Assembly: GCA_944470555.2 (NCBI GenBank)
Contig: OX104130.1
Location: 3,224,001 to 3,288,000 of the forward strand
DNA length: 64,000 nt
Reading direction: 5' to 3'
Source: Heterobilharzia americana
Lineage: Eukaryota; Platyhelminthes; Trematoda; Strigeidida; Schistosomatidae
The notes below the pieces were generated by a model, which was given only the letters and a program-made list of their open reading frames with translations, was not told the DNA's origin and did no database searches. Every line of letters starts with the position of its first letter. Within the stretch, counting starts at the first letter, position 1. Shown one piece after another: positions 55,280 to 64,000 of the stretch. Both the position numbers and the translations under genes were made by a program.

Positions 55280-55785
55280 TTCTAAAACATCTAAGCATAA
55301 GTTTCACTTCTGACTGATTAATCAACACACCAATAGACCACAGCTGAAAAACTGAAGTACATAAAGCACAAACAAAGCTGAATTTTTTTTATTCATATTA
55401 CTTTTCTCACACCTTCACCTTGAACTTATAGGCTATTAACTGATAACCATAACATTTATTCCCATATTATTATCATATGAACAACGTGATCTAGTCTGCT
55501 TCCATTTATTATTTAGGCATGTGATAACTTGTACAGGTTTTATTCTCCAAAGAAGAAGTTTCCTTAAGCTAGCGAAACGTCTCAAATTTAGTCTTCTAAC
55601 TCAATGGGATTTTAGGAATATATCTTACCAGTGCTAAACTTGTTCAACTCTATCAAGTCAAAGTTTGATCTTGAAATCTTTAATATCAAAAATGAGGCCA
55701 TTCCAACTAGCTAACTGATAAACAGATAATAAATTTAAAAGGTACTGAAAGAGATCAGTTGTTTTTACGGGTTCACTTCTCTACA
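55280..55785. other. AT-rich stretch, nothing recognised
   Basis: CTAGCGAAACGTCTCAAATT near 55570 resembles motifs downstream of some PLEs (compare CAGCGAAACGTTTGG at 45178), but nothing else supports a call. Confidence 0.3.
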
Positions 55786-55789
55786 GCAG

Positions 55790-56530
55790 TCTCTACAAGT
55801 AGTCCACACACCCCCCTCCCAACTTAATCTAACTTCTATTAGCATGGCAGGAGCTCGGAATGCACAGTACATGTCGAAGCTATGTCAGTCGATAAAACTT
55901 CACAACCTCACCGACTGACTTGCCTTCTGTCCCTAGAACCCTTTGAGTGATCTCAATTTCGCTCACATGGAGATTCCATTAAACGCTAGCTATCCAACGA
56001 AGATATTTGTTGTCGAAAACTTGTAGTCGCTTCATATCTCCACTTTTAACCGTCATTTCTCACAGTCATATAACAGGATAGAACGGACTGCGGTACAGTA
56101 TACTAGTCGTTTAAAAAGGGTTGTCGGATATCTCGCAAGTCAGCTCCATAGATGACGCAAGTAGACAAGTGCCAAACGGACCCTCTGTATCTGAGATGAG
56201 ATTTCCGCAACGACAAGCTCGTTCGGGCTTATGCAGCTCCCCATAGTCGACATATTCAACTACTTCACCCCTTATCTCTAAACTACGAGCAGTTGTAGAT
56301 CATTTATGGGGTAACATCTTACGTTTGACAGGTGTGAAACGCATGCAGACCAAACGCAGATTTCTGATCAAGGCGTTCAGAAAACCCTGCATTTTGTCAG
56401 TCATGTTCACTCAGCAGGACAAAATCGTTTACATACTCCAAGTGGACCAAATGCCCTCTAGGGAGTAGATCAATCCCTGTGCAGTTAGACGTAACTAAGG
56501 TTGTGTCCATTAGTACCTATATAACGAAGT
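55790..56530 (-). mobile_element. LINE C-terminal fragment
   Basis: The reverse sequence shares the full block order with 1500-2010 and 19250-19740, including the GAGCTTGTCGTTGCGGAAAT region (ISPNGLVADEIS codons) and the YADD-upstream remnant near 56480. Confidence 0.6.
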
Positions 56531-56539
56531 TAAACAGGA

Positions 56540-56795
56540 GAAGTAATACTAAGATTCTCCATACATCCGGAACAGGTAGTGAGCCATTCTTGTCACGTGT
56601 ATTTAGTGTTGATTAGATCAACAAAGATTCAGTTTCCAATACCCCCTTCACCCCACTAGGTTAGTTTTAAGGAGTATCACTCTGTTACATCCTATGGTGT
56701 GGTTGTGTGTAATAGTATGCTTAACTGGGAGCCAAACTTTTCTGTAGATTCTTTATCTTGCTAAGATTTACTGAGTGTATCGATAATTTCGATAA
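56540..56795 (-). pseudogene. PLE GIY-YIG C-terminal fragment
   Basis: The reverse sequence parallels 10540-10800: the NHTVGWDRATVLKTN, GREIDN and INTKHM codons are recognisable (ACTCTGTTACATCCTATGGT, CTAGGTTAGTTTTAAGGAG). It is diverged. Confidence 0.6.
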
Positions 56796-56799
56796 GCCA

Positions 56800-57685
56800 A
56801 AAAAAGTACAGATCAGCATCAATCACAAAAAAATGCAACTAATACAGAATAAAAAAGATTCGGTAGATGATGAGTGGATTTGGAGGCGGCTTCAGTGATG
56901 ACTGAAATAGCCAATCAGATTTTTATAAGCTGAAGACGTTTAATTGGTCATTTATATTTATTTTAGTGACCTTGAAAGTCAAACCATTGGAATATTATTT
57001 CCTTCAGTCTTGAGATTCTTTTAATGTTACACCCTCAATCACGCTGTAGTTGTCTTGGTTCTTATGATAGAGAAGAGTAAAACGGAAGTAGCTGTTGCTT
57101 CCTTGAATGCATCATTGAGACTGTTTTTTAAATAATGCATTTCTACTTTCATTTCGCCACTCATTTTTATCTGCCTAATATTTTTACTTTATTTGTATGT
57201 TATATAAAGACTGATTGAGCAAAGAAATATGTTCCTTCGTCTTGGGCTCTACACTAACTAGTATATGTAGGTTTACAATTTAATCCAAATACTAATCAAG
57301 TGGTGGGGGTTGGTGAACAATAATTATACATTTTAAGTAAATCATGAAGATGATAAGTTTTAATAATAAAGGTGTAAATAATCAATTGAGTTATTAAAAT
57401 GGGAAATATGAAGCAGGTTATTCTTACGAAAATAGAGTGATTTTTGATGAGTATTCAAGCATTAGCAATAAGTGGTTACGTAATAATAGGAAGACAAATG
57501 AATATTGACAGAAACAAGAAGAGGACGAGGTGTACAAAGTAATAGTAGAAGCATGTTGATGGCCATGGTAATGAAAGGGGTCGAATAAACTTCTTTTGAA
57601 TACAAAGGTTAGGTTTGTAAAGATGGATTGCAGTTACCTCTGTTATGTGAAGTAAGTGAGTCCGTAATCCATGTGGTAAATTTGG
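56800..57685. other. AT-rich stretch, nothing recognised
   Basis: No exon, open frame or known repeat was seen. It could hold upstream SGSM-like exons or promoter sequence that I cannot identify. Confidence 0.3.
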
Positions 57686-57689
57686 TTGG

Positions 57690-57990
57690 TTATGCCTAGC
57701 AGACGAATCAAGGATGAGCGTGTCGTCCTGTTTGGGATTCGTCAGTTGGATGTACCTGCACCTCAGTGAGTGACGTTATTCCCACTGAGACTCGAACCTC
57801 GTATCCATCGCTTCAAACGCCAAGGTGCTATCCACTAGACCATGGAGGAACGATAAACACCTCTTGTGAAATGGATGTTAGTTATTACTATTTACTGATA
57901 TACTTGTAATTTCCTGTTGTTTTACTGGATCGAATTGTTCAACCTCTACTGGCATATGGGCTCCTATACGGATGCCTCAATATTGCCTGA
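57690..57990 (-). repeat. Sm-alpha SINE head-hammerhead followed by the next unit's tail
   Basis: The reverse hammerhead (57706-57752; CTGACGAA with GACA in place of GAAA) and tRNA-like head (57780-57845, GACTCGAACCTCGTATCC) are followed at 57895-57985 by a reverse SINE tail (ACTTGTAATTTCCTGTTGTT, GGCTCCTATACGGATGCC). Both parts point the same way, so the order is that of two tandem units. Confidence 0.75.
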
Positions 57991-58265
57991 ATGTGGTAAA
58001 TTAATTGGAATACGATGAGTAATTTGAAAGTTTTTCTAGTATCTACTTGATTTCCCTTGTCAACTACGCGTGCAGGTATGGAGTTCTTTATTGTCCCTTG
58101 CTCAACCATAATGAGTGGTGGTTAGAAATTCGACGATGGAACTGCCTCATTGTATGCCCAACATAACTAGCTCCACAGGAACAGTTGACTTTATAAATAC
58201 ACATGGAAGTGGCAGAATCAGTCAGTTTGTTTCCTTACATCTAGAATCGTGCGGTTGTAGAAGAT
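57990..58265 (-). pseudogene. PLE GIY-YIG fragment
   Basis: On the minus strand, FHVYIKSTVPVELVMLG is the coding of CVYKVNCSCGASYVGHT in a broken frame. FHRRISNHHSLW-like sequence follows across frames. The TGTGGAGCTAGTTATGTTGG block matches 41585-41610. Confidence 0.6.
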
Positions 58266-58269
58266 GAGA

Positions 58270-58765
58270 CATAATTTTGTATATTTTATACTTTGTATAG
58301 CTTATCTCCTGATACCAATGTTGTACTGGGTTTGTTCTGTATATAAAAGAGTACCAATTAAAAGTTGGTAATTAGGCTACAATTTTCCTATTAGTCGACT
58401 AACAAACACCAAGAAATGTATATCTCTCAAGTATATTACTTACTTGTACTTTGACATTGTTTAACAAGTTTTGTTTAGCACTTTCAGAATTATTATAGTT
58501 AACACTTTTAGCTAGAGAGAAAGAAAAAAAGGAAAAATACAAAACACTACGAGGTCAAGTATCAAATGTAGTCGATTTATTGAAGGAAAACAAAGTAGTA
58601 TACATTAGAACAGATACATTTACGATTATAGAAACTTCAAGATTAACTATCTTTTGATGGGTTATATTAATGAACACCGATTAAAATATCAAATACATTG
58701 GCAAAACTGGTACTCCTTATACTAAAGGTGAATCTTGCGCATTAGTGGATGCCCTTCCTTTATTT
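58270..58765. other. AT-rich stretch, nothing recognised
   Basis: No exon or named repeat was seen. Confidence 0.3.
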
Positions 58766-58769
58766 GAAG

Positions 58770-59005
58770 CTATGCGAGTCCCCATAGGAATAACACTCAT
58801 TATTGGAATGGAAGTACATCTAACTGACAAGTCCTAGATGAAACAAAACGTGCATCCCAGATTACACACTGCAGCTAACCACAATGAATACAACATTATG
58901 AGTACCCGACAATATCGAAGCATCCACATAATACACCATCTCCCGGCAAAGGTCGACCAATTCAACAGTGTAGCAACGGGAAATTACAAGTAGCAGTAAA
59001 CAAAA
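58770..59005 (+). repeat. Sm-alpha-type SINE, degenerate, head lost
   Basis: CTAACTGACAAGTCCTAGAT then GAAACAAAACGTGCATCCCAG is the hammerhead in plus orientation (about 58817-58862; core broken). It is followed by CACTGCAGCTAACCAC and the tail GACAATATCGAAGCATCCAC. Confidence 0.65.
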
Positions 59006-59284
59006 TCTGGTAGGACTATTCATATGAAGAGTTTTACAGGTTACATGATAGCTCTAAAACTAAGATAAAATACTTATTTCTTTATGTGAAAACAATAACC
59101 ATTTCCTTTATATAAGTGTAGAATGTGGACGTTGTCATGAAATACAATCCCATATTAGATTTCTTTATTTGATAAAGTATTATCTACTTGATGAGGTTTC
59201 CAGTATAAATTATCTCACACTAGTCATATTGAGGTGACCACATGACTTCCTTGTTTAGTTTGTTTAACTTTATCACCTATTGAC

Positions 59285-60245
59285 CTATGTACTCGGTCTC
59301 ACAGTCATTACATCGAGATGCTTCATTTAATTGATTTTACTGGATCCTTAATAAACTTAGAGGATAGTTACTAATTGGTAGGGCATCTTTGATGTGTTTC
59401 GATTCCTTATTTAAGTCCTTACAATAACTGATGAGTTTTCTAGCTCTGTCACTCAGACATTTGAGTAAGCCTGCCTTAACCAACATTGGATGAGATGCTT
59501 TGAAGTCTAGATACCTTTTGGAAAGTGTCGGTTTTCTGCTAACGGTAGTATCCTTCGTTTCATCCTGCAATTCAACATAGGTAATTCTCCTTGTTCATTT
59601 TCTACCTCCTCGTAAGTAAATTGAACTGCACCTACTACTCAGTTTATACGTGTGAGGAAATTGTCGATATGTTCCTACTTTAACACAGTAAATGTGTCAT
59701 CCATATATCGCCACTATATCTTAGGTGCAGGATTATACTTTCTGAAAGTTATTTCTTTCCAACTATCCATAATTACATATGCCACGATTGGGGATATTGG
59801 TGATCCCATTGCTACTCCTTCTGTTTGTCTATAGATCTTGTCTTGAAATCTAAAGACTATGGAGATCAGGCACAACTGCATGCGTAATATAATCTCATCA
59901 ACGGATATCTTAGTTCTGTGAGCAAGTCCTGAGTCAATATTTAGTTGACTTCTGACTGCCTCCAGTGTCATATTGATTGGTATTTTAGTATACAGACTTG
60001 TTACATCGAAGCTAACTATTTCTTCATCCTCTTCTATGTGTAGGTCATTAAGCCTTAGGTTTAACTCGTAAAAGTTTACTAATCTGGAATTTGAAAGGTT
60101 CCTAATAGGACATACTATCGATGCTAAGTACTTTGCTAGTTCAAATGCTGGGGTATTTCTGAAGTCAACTATGGGCCTAATGGGATAACCTGGTTTATGA
60201 ACTTTATTAGTACCGTAAACTCCCCAAATTAAACCACTAAGCAAA
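59285..60245 (-). pseudogene. Penelope-like reverse transcriptase, minus strand
   Basis: Frame 60244-59714 (176 codons) reads YGTNKVHKPGYPIRPIVDFR and NTPAFELAKYLASIV, then EIVSFDVTSLYTKIPINMTL, then YRQTEGVAMGSPISPIVAYV. The active site RYMDDTFTVLK follows at about 59710-59680 after one frame break, with both Asp intact. 59570-59337 is the connector (SKRYLDFKASHP; RARKLISYC). At 59320-59285 the start of GIY-YIG (RCNDCETEYIGQ codons) is seen in another frame. This is the longest open PLE frame in the window. Confidence 0.87.
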
Positions 60246-60740
60246 AAATAACAGTAATATGAATATGAATAATAACGAAAATACGAGTATAAAGGAGTTC
60301 AACGCCTCTATTAGATTACTATATAAGGAAAGAACATCAAAAACTTTATGTAGACTTTTCAACAAAGCTGGAATTAGGATATCATTCACACCTACAAATT
60401 CACTCATAAATAAACTTTGTCGGCTTAAAGACCTAATAAGCTCAATTTTTAAAAATATAATTTGATCTACCGAATTCCATGTAATGACTGTAAAGTCGAG
60501 TACGTAGGTCGAACCAGTCGATCGGAGTCATTTAGACTATCGGAACACGGGAATTTAACCAAATGTAGAATGACAGACCTCAATAAGATCAATGACCTAA
60601 ATAATCTGGGCTATTGCTATACATACATTAACAGACATACTACAGGGTGAAATAAAACTACTATAACCAAGGTCAATAAAGTGGGGAGAGAGATTGACTA
60701 TTGAATCTTTGTTCAACGAATCTACGTATAACCAACATAT
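60246..60740 (+). pseudogene. PLE GIY-YIG module, opposite orientation to the adjoining RT
   Basis: Frame 60259-60465 reads LLYKERTSKTLCRLFNKAGI and SFTPTNSLINKLCRLKDLIS. Frame 60462-60650 continues IYRIPCNDCKVEYVGRTSRS and ESFRLSEHGNLTK, the GIY-YIG start and helix. One frameshift separates them. It abuts the 5' end of the minus-strand RT, giving a head-to-head arrangement. Confidence 0.82.
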
Positions 60741-60744
60741 GTAA

Positions 60745-61400
60745 TAGGAATGACGCAAATAAACGAATGTAATGTGGAATAATCGTTTTTTGTCCTATAA
60801 ATGATTTATCGAAAAGCTTGTTCGACTTCATTGAGAGGCTCATTAACTAACGAAATAGAGCAGGAGATGGTCTGAAAGAAAATGAGTGCGAACACAGTTG
60901 TGACGGTTGCTGAAACCTCCCAACTGTCCATACAGCGGAAATTTACCTTCTTTTAAGGTAAGTGAGTAAATCGGAAATTAAAATAGTGGTACCTGACCAC
61001 AGAGACCAAATGAAATCTGCTTGAAGTCAGTTACACACTGCCTTTCTGAAAGTTTGCGATTCAGCTTTCATTGGTTTTAATCTAGCTAGGAAATTCATAC
61101 CACCGGTACCGAAACACCACAGGGTAAGAGGGAATATGCTATTGGGGGTAGAGACGTTCCTTAACTGTGAGTTCCCAGAAAGAAGGCAACATAAGCGTGG
61201 TACTGTTCATTATCCTTGGGAAACACTTGACTGTTGTCTCACCCCCATCGGGCCTTCATTGTAGTGTAGTGGTTCATATTATGACGGTAACTGCTTTCTT
61301 TCTTAACACTATCCAACAAACCTTTCTGTTACAGTGCATCCTCAAGGAACCAAGTGCTCATTGGGATATGCAAGCCTAACCACCATGTCAAGATAGCGGC
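60745..61400 (+). repeat. Unclassified dispersed repeat
   Basis: 61150-61390 shares ordered blocks with 43030-43140 and (reverse) 35380-35560: CCTTGGGAAACACTTGACTG, CAAACCTTTCTGTTACAGTG, GCAAGCCTAACCACCATGTC. The class is unknown and there is no ORF. Confidence 0.4.
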
Positions 61401-61810
61401 AGCTGTCGGTCGGGAACAGATGACTGCAGTACAGTATACCTATCCTCTGATAGATAGTCGGATATCTTGCCAGTTGGCACTACAGATGATCCAAGTTGCT
61501 AAATGCCAAGCAAGCCTTCGATATCCAAGCTGAGATTTCTTCAGCAATCAGTCCATTTGGACTGATGTGTCTCCGCAAGTAACTGAAGTGGTCGACACAT
61601 TCAATCACTTCACTCCCTATCCTTAAACTGAGAGGGTAGTATCGATACGTATTAATTGTTCTACCTTCACAAAGGTGATACTGATTAGCCCGATTACGGA
61701 AGCATTCTCGAGGTTTCTGTGAATAACATAGCAGCTGATCATCGACCAGGCTTTGTCACAGTTACTGTTCAGATGAAGTGAGATTATCGATGAGGTACTA
61801 TGTGTCTTTA
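61400..61810 (-). mobile_element. LINE thumb/C-terminal fragment
   Basis: The reverse sequence around 61420-61640 gives CVDHFSYLRRHISPNGLIAE and EISAWISKACLAF codons, with breaks, matching SEVVERVDHFTYLGSCISPN. Confidence 0.6.
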
Positions 61811-61814
61811 TTGT

Positions 61815-62400
61815 TGATAAGTTCATGGTATCATGCATCCACAAGGTGATTGAATGTTAATACTAATCAAAGTGCTTACAACCGAGCAATCGATTTTCTT
61901 CGCTGGTATGCTCAAGGTTGAATTCCTAAATTCTGAATTAATGTTGATAAAATGTTTCTACAATATTTTCCAAGTAAAATATTGGAATTATTTCACCTCC
62001 CTATCTAATCTAAATAAAGTATTCTTGCCTAATTTTTGAAATTAAAAGGAAACAGAAAAAGGTACCATTCAATTATCAATATATATTGTAGGCGGTGGTA
62101 AAGAATTACATTTTCAAGGTTGAAGTGGATTTGATTAAACATGCCTTTTAATTACCATTGATGATTAGAATTTTATCGAAAAGTAGTCACAATTAATGAG
62201 GAGAACCCATGTGAAAATCAAGCATTAACTGAGATTACACGAAAATGTGCAAATTATTGTCTATCCTTCATACAATAGGGAACTGAGAATTTTTTTTCAA
62301 GCTTGCTTGAAAGATTAAAATAAGTAGTACACTCAAATTAGATTTTCAATCACATGGTATGTATTGAAATAAAATGTCATGAGATCACAGTGATAATAGG
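61815..62400. other. AT-rich stretch, nothing recognised
   Basis: Only composition-driven short frames occur. Confidence 0.3.
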
Positions 62401-62402
62401 AT

Positions 62403-62518
<116 letters not shown>

Positions 62519-62589
62519 TAATGCTAAGGAAGTTATAAGGCGATTGGACTACATTTTGCTTGCTTATGGACATACTAAAGTATGCATTC

Positions 62590-63690
62590 TTTCATACATC
62601 TGACTTCACAAGGATTGACCTACTCCCTTAAGGTGATCTGTTCAACTTAAAGTATGCAGACGATATTGTTCAGCTAGGTGAAGATACTGACAAAATAAAG
62701 AGTTTTCTGAACACCTTGAGCAGAAATATGCATATGTTTGGCTGGTATATGCTTCGCACTTGTCAAATGTAAGATAATGTTTCAGGACTGACCTGCAACT
62801 ACTCCCAACTTAAAGATATGCAGTGAAGTGGTTGAATACATCGACCATTTTACTTATATGAGAAGTTGCATCAACTCGAACGAACTGGTCGCTGATGAAA
62901 TCTCATATCGGATGCAGAAGGCCTGTTTGGCATTTGTCAACTTGCGTCATCCCTGGCGCCAACTGTTGAGACATCTGAGTATCTATAAAAGGACGAGTAT
63001 GCTGCGCGACAGTTCGTCCTCTACTATTGTACAGCTGCGACATGGCCGTAAGAAGTCGAAGACACGAAGCGGTCAAAGGATCTTGACTACAGATGTTTTC
63101 ATAGCATTGCTAGCGTATGTTGGAATCACCTTATGAGCAATGTTGACATCAGGTGGAGTGTGCAGGGCAAGGAAGGCAAGTTGATCGATGAGATTGTGAG
63201 TAATCACTGACTAAGGAGTCTGTCTCGATATCCCATTCTAGAGAAAGTTGAATTAGGTTGAAAGGGGGTTCAAAATGGCCAGCCGAGACATGACACCAGT
63301 TCATGAAGTCTCTAAATCTTGATCTGAACCGTATCGGGAGGTATAGGCTGTCTAGATGAGGTTCCTAAGAAGAGATGAATGAATCAGTGGTTAAAGAATC
63401 TTAGTAAAATGTCTGAAAATCAGTCACAGTGGCGCAGATGTATTCACTCTATGATTGCTTCAAAATCCTGAATACTTTGATTAACCTTCATTTTCAAATT
63501 CATTCCCCTCTCATACATTTTTGTCTACTTCCATATGAGTCTTTTTCTATCAACTTATTCCTTACATGTTATGGGGAATTTTAGCAATTTGAAACGATAC
63601 ACTAGTGCACAAGATTCTGAGTTGATCTTGTCTGTCTGTCTATCTGCCTTATTACAATATCATGTCATTTTGGATAACTTTGTAATAAGG
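62590..63690 (+). mobile_element. LINE RT C-terminal half and 3' UTR
   Basis: Forward remnants are TYSL then NLKYADDIV-like codons at 62645-62670, then VKCKIMFQD. Frame 62828-63136 reads VEYIDHFTYMRSCINSNELV, ADEISYRMQKACLAFVNLRH and PWRQLLRHLSIYKR, the thumb and C-terminal domain. The KKVKGGSKWPAET-like tail and 3'-UTR blocks run to about 63690. Stops and frameshifts make it non-functional. Confidence 0.75.
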
Positions 63691-63694
63691 TTTT

Positions 63695-64000
63695 AGCATT
63701 GGTGAGTGACTAACGTAAAGGTAAATATGTTGCGTAACAACCTAATGAGACGCTGTAATCATTAAAACTAGCTGAATGGAAGTCAGGCTTCAATTCTATT
63801 AGTCTAAGGTTCAATCACGAAAAGAGGTGTCGATCCATGTAAATAAAAACAAATTTAATTACGTGTTCGCTAGTTTATGATTTTCCATAATAGAAAGATA
63901 GAGTTGATTACTCTACAATGCAATTTCACTGTCTGGTTCAGCTTCACTGCAAAATTGATCCAATTAACCATTTATCATCTACCTGTATGTATGCATTTAT
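63695..64000. other. Window end, nothing recognised
   Basis: AT-rich, with no gene or named repeat seen. Confidence 0.3.

Overview
The window looks like nuclear DNA of a schistosome (blood fluke, genus Schistosoma). It is AT-rich, carries long (TA)n tracts, and is packed with decayed retroelements typical of that genus: Penelope-like elements (PLEs) with GIY-YIG endonuclease domains, CR1/RTE-type non-LTR elements, and Sm-alpha-type SINEs with tRNA-like heads and hammerhead ribozymes. I cannot name the species from sequence alone. Most open frames of 60-100 codons are chance frames or retroelement debris.

I find one host gene, on the minus strand and spread over about 52 kb. Five exons with good splice sites and compatible phases lie at 54239-54314, 50543-50909, 29215-29282, 12783-13369 and 2387-2589. 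Read in that order they match the N-terminal half of the small G protein signaling modulator family (SGSM1/SGSM2, RUN-TBC proteins). They cover the start of the RUN domain, its middle, the KYYE/DPVDG-like end, the GPCALEY/TADHFWTDP-like block with an acidic low-complexity linker, and the VESLHQ/LLYGKNNV-like block. The start codon exon lies upstream (above 54314) or outside. The rest of the protein, including the TBC domain, should lie beyond the left edge. Two problems stand out: a RUN exon expected between 50.5 and 29.3 kb was not found, and the last exon appears to lack one T, which breaks its frame just before the donor.

Layout. 1-0.5 kb, PLE. 1.1-2.1 kb, LINE (-). 2.4-2.6 kb, exon. 3-5.2 kb, SINEs and a PLE scrap. 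6-7.6 kb, LINE scrap, two TA tracts and a degenerate SINE. 8.6-11.5 kb, LINE, two PLEs with inverted arms and a SINE pair. 11.6-12.3 kb, LINE. 12.8-13.4 kb, exon. 13.4-15.2 kb, SINEs and LINE. 15.8-17.8 kb, a large nested SINE palindrome. 18.3-24.8 kb, SINEs, LINEs and a TA tract. 25.1-25.9 kb, PLE. 26.6 kb, a 76-bp palindrome. 27.1 and 34.2 kb, a nearly identical 489-bp pair. 29.2 kb, exon. 29.4-30.6 kb, two head-to-head SINE pairs. 32.7-33.6 kb, PLE with inverted arms. 36.2-39.1 kb, SINEs, a TA tract and two RTE-like copies. 39.1-42.2 kb, two PLEs abutting in opposite directions. 42.2-42.7 kb, SINE palindrome. 43-49.9 kb, LINE, SINE, PLE and RTE debris. 50.5-50.9 kb, exon. 51.3-53.6 kb, LINEs. 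54.2 kb, exon. 54.4-64 kb, SINEs, LINEs, three PLE pieces and the longest TA tract.

The two most interesting themes are these. A second, very abundant SINE family has a consensus that folds as a hammerhead ribozyme distinct in sequence from the classical Sm-alpha one. Both SINE families and several PLE families also occur repeatedly as head-to-head inverted pairs, from 38-bp palindromes up to a 1.97-kb nested palindrome with two equal 667-bp arms.
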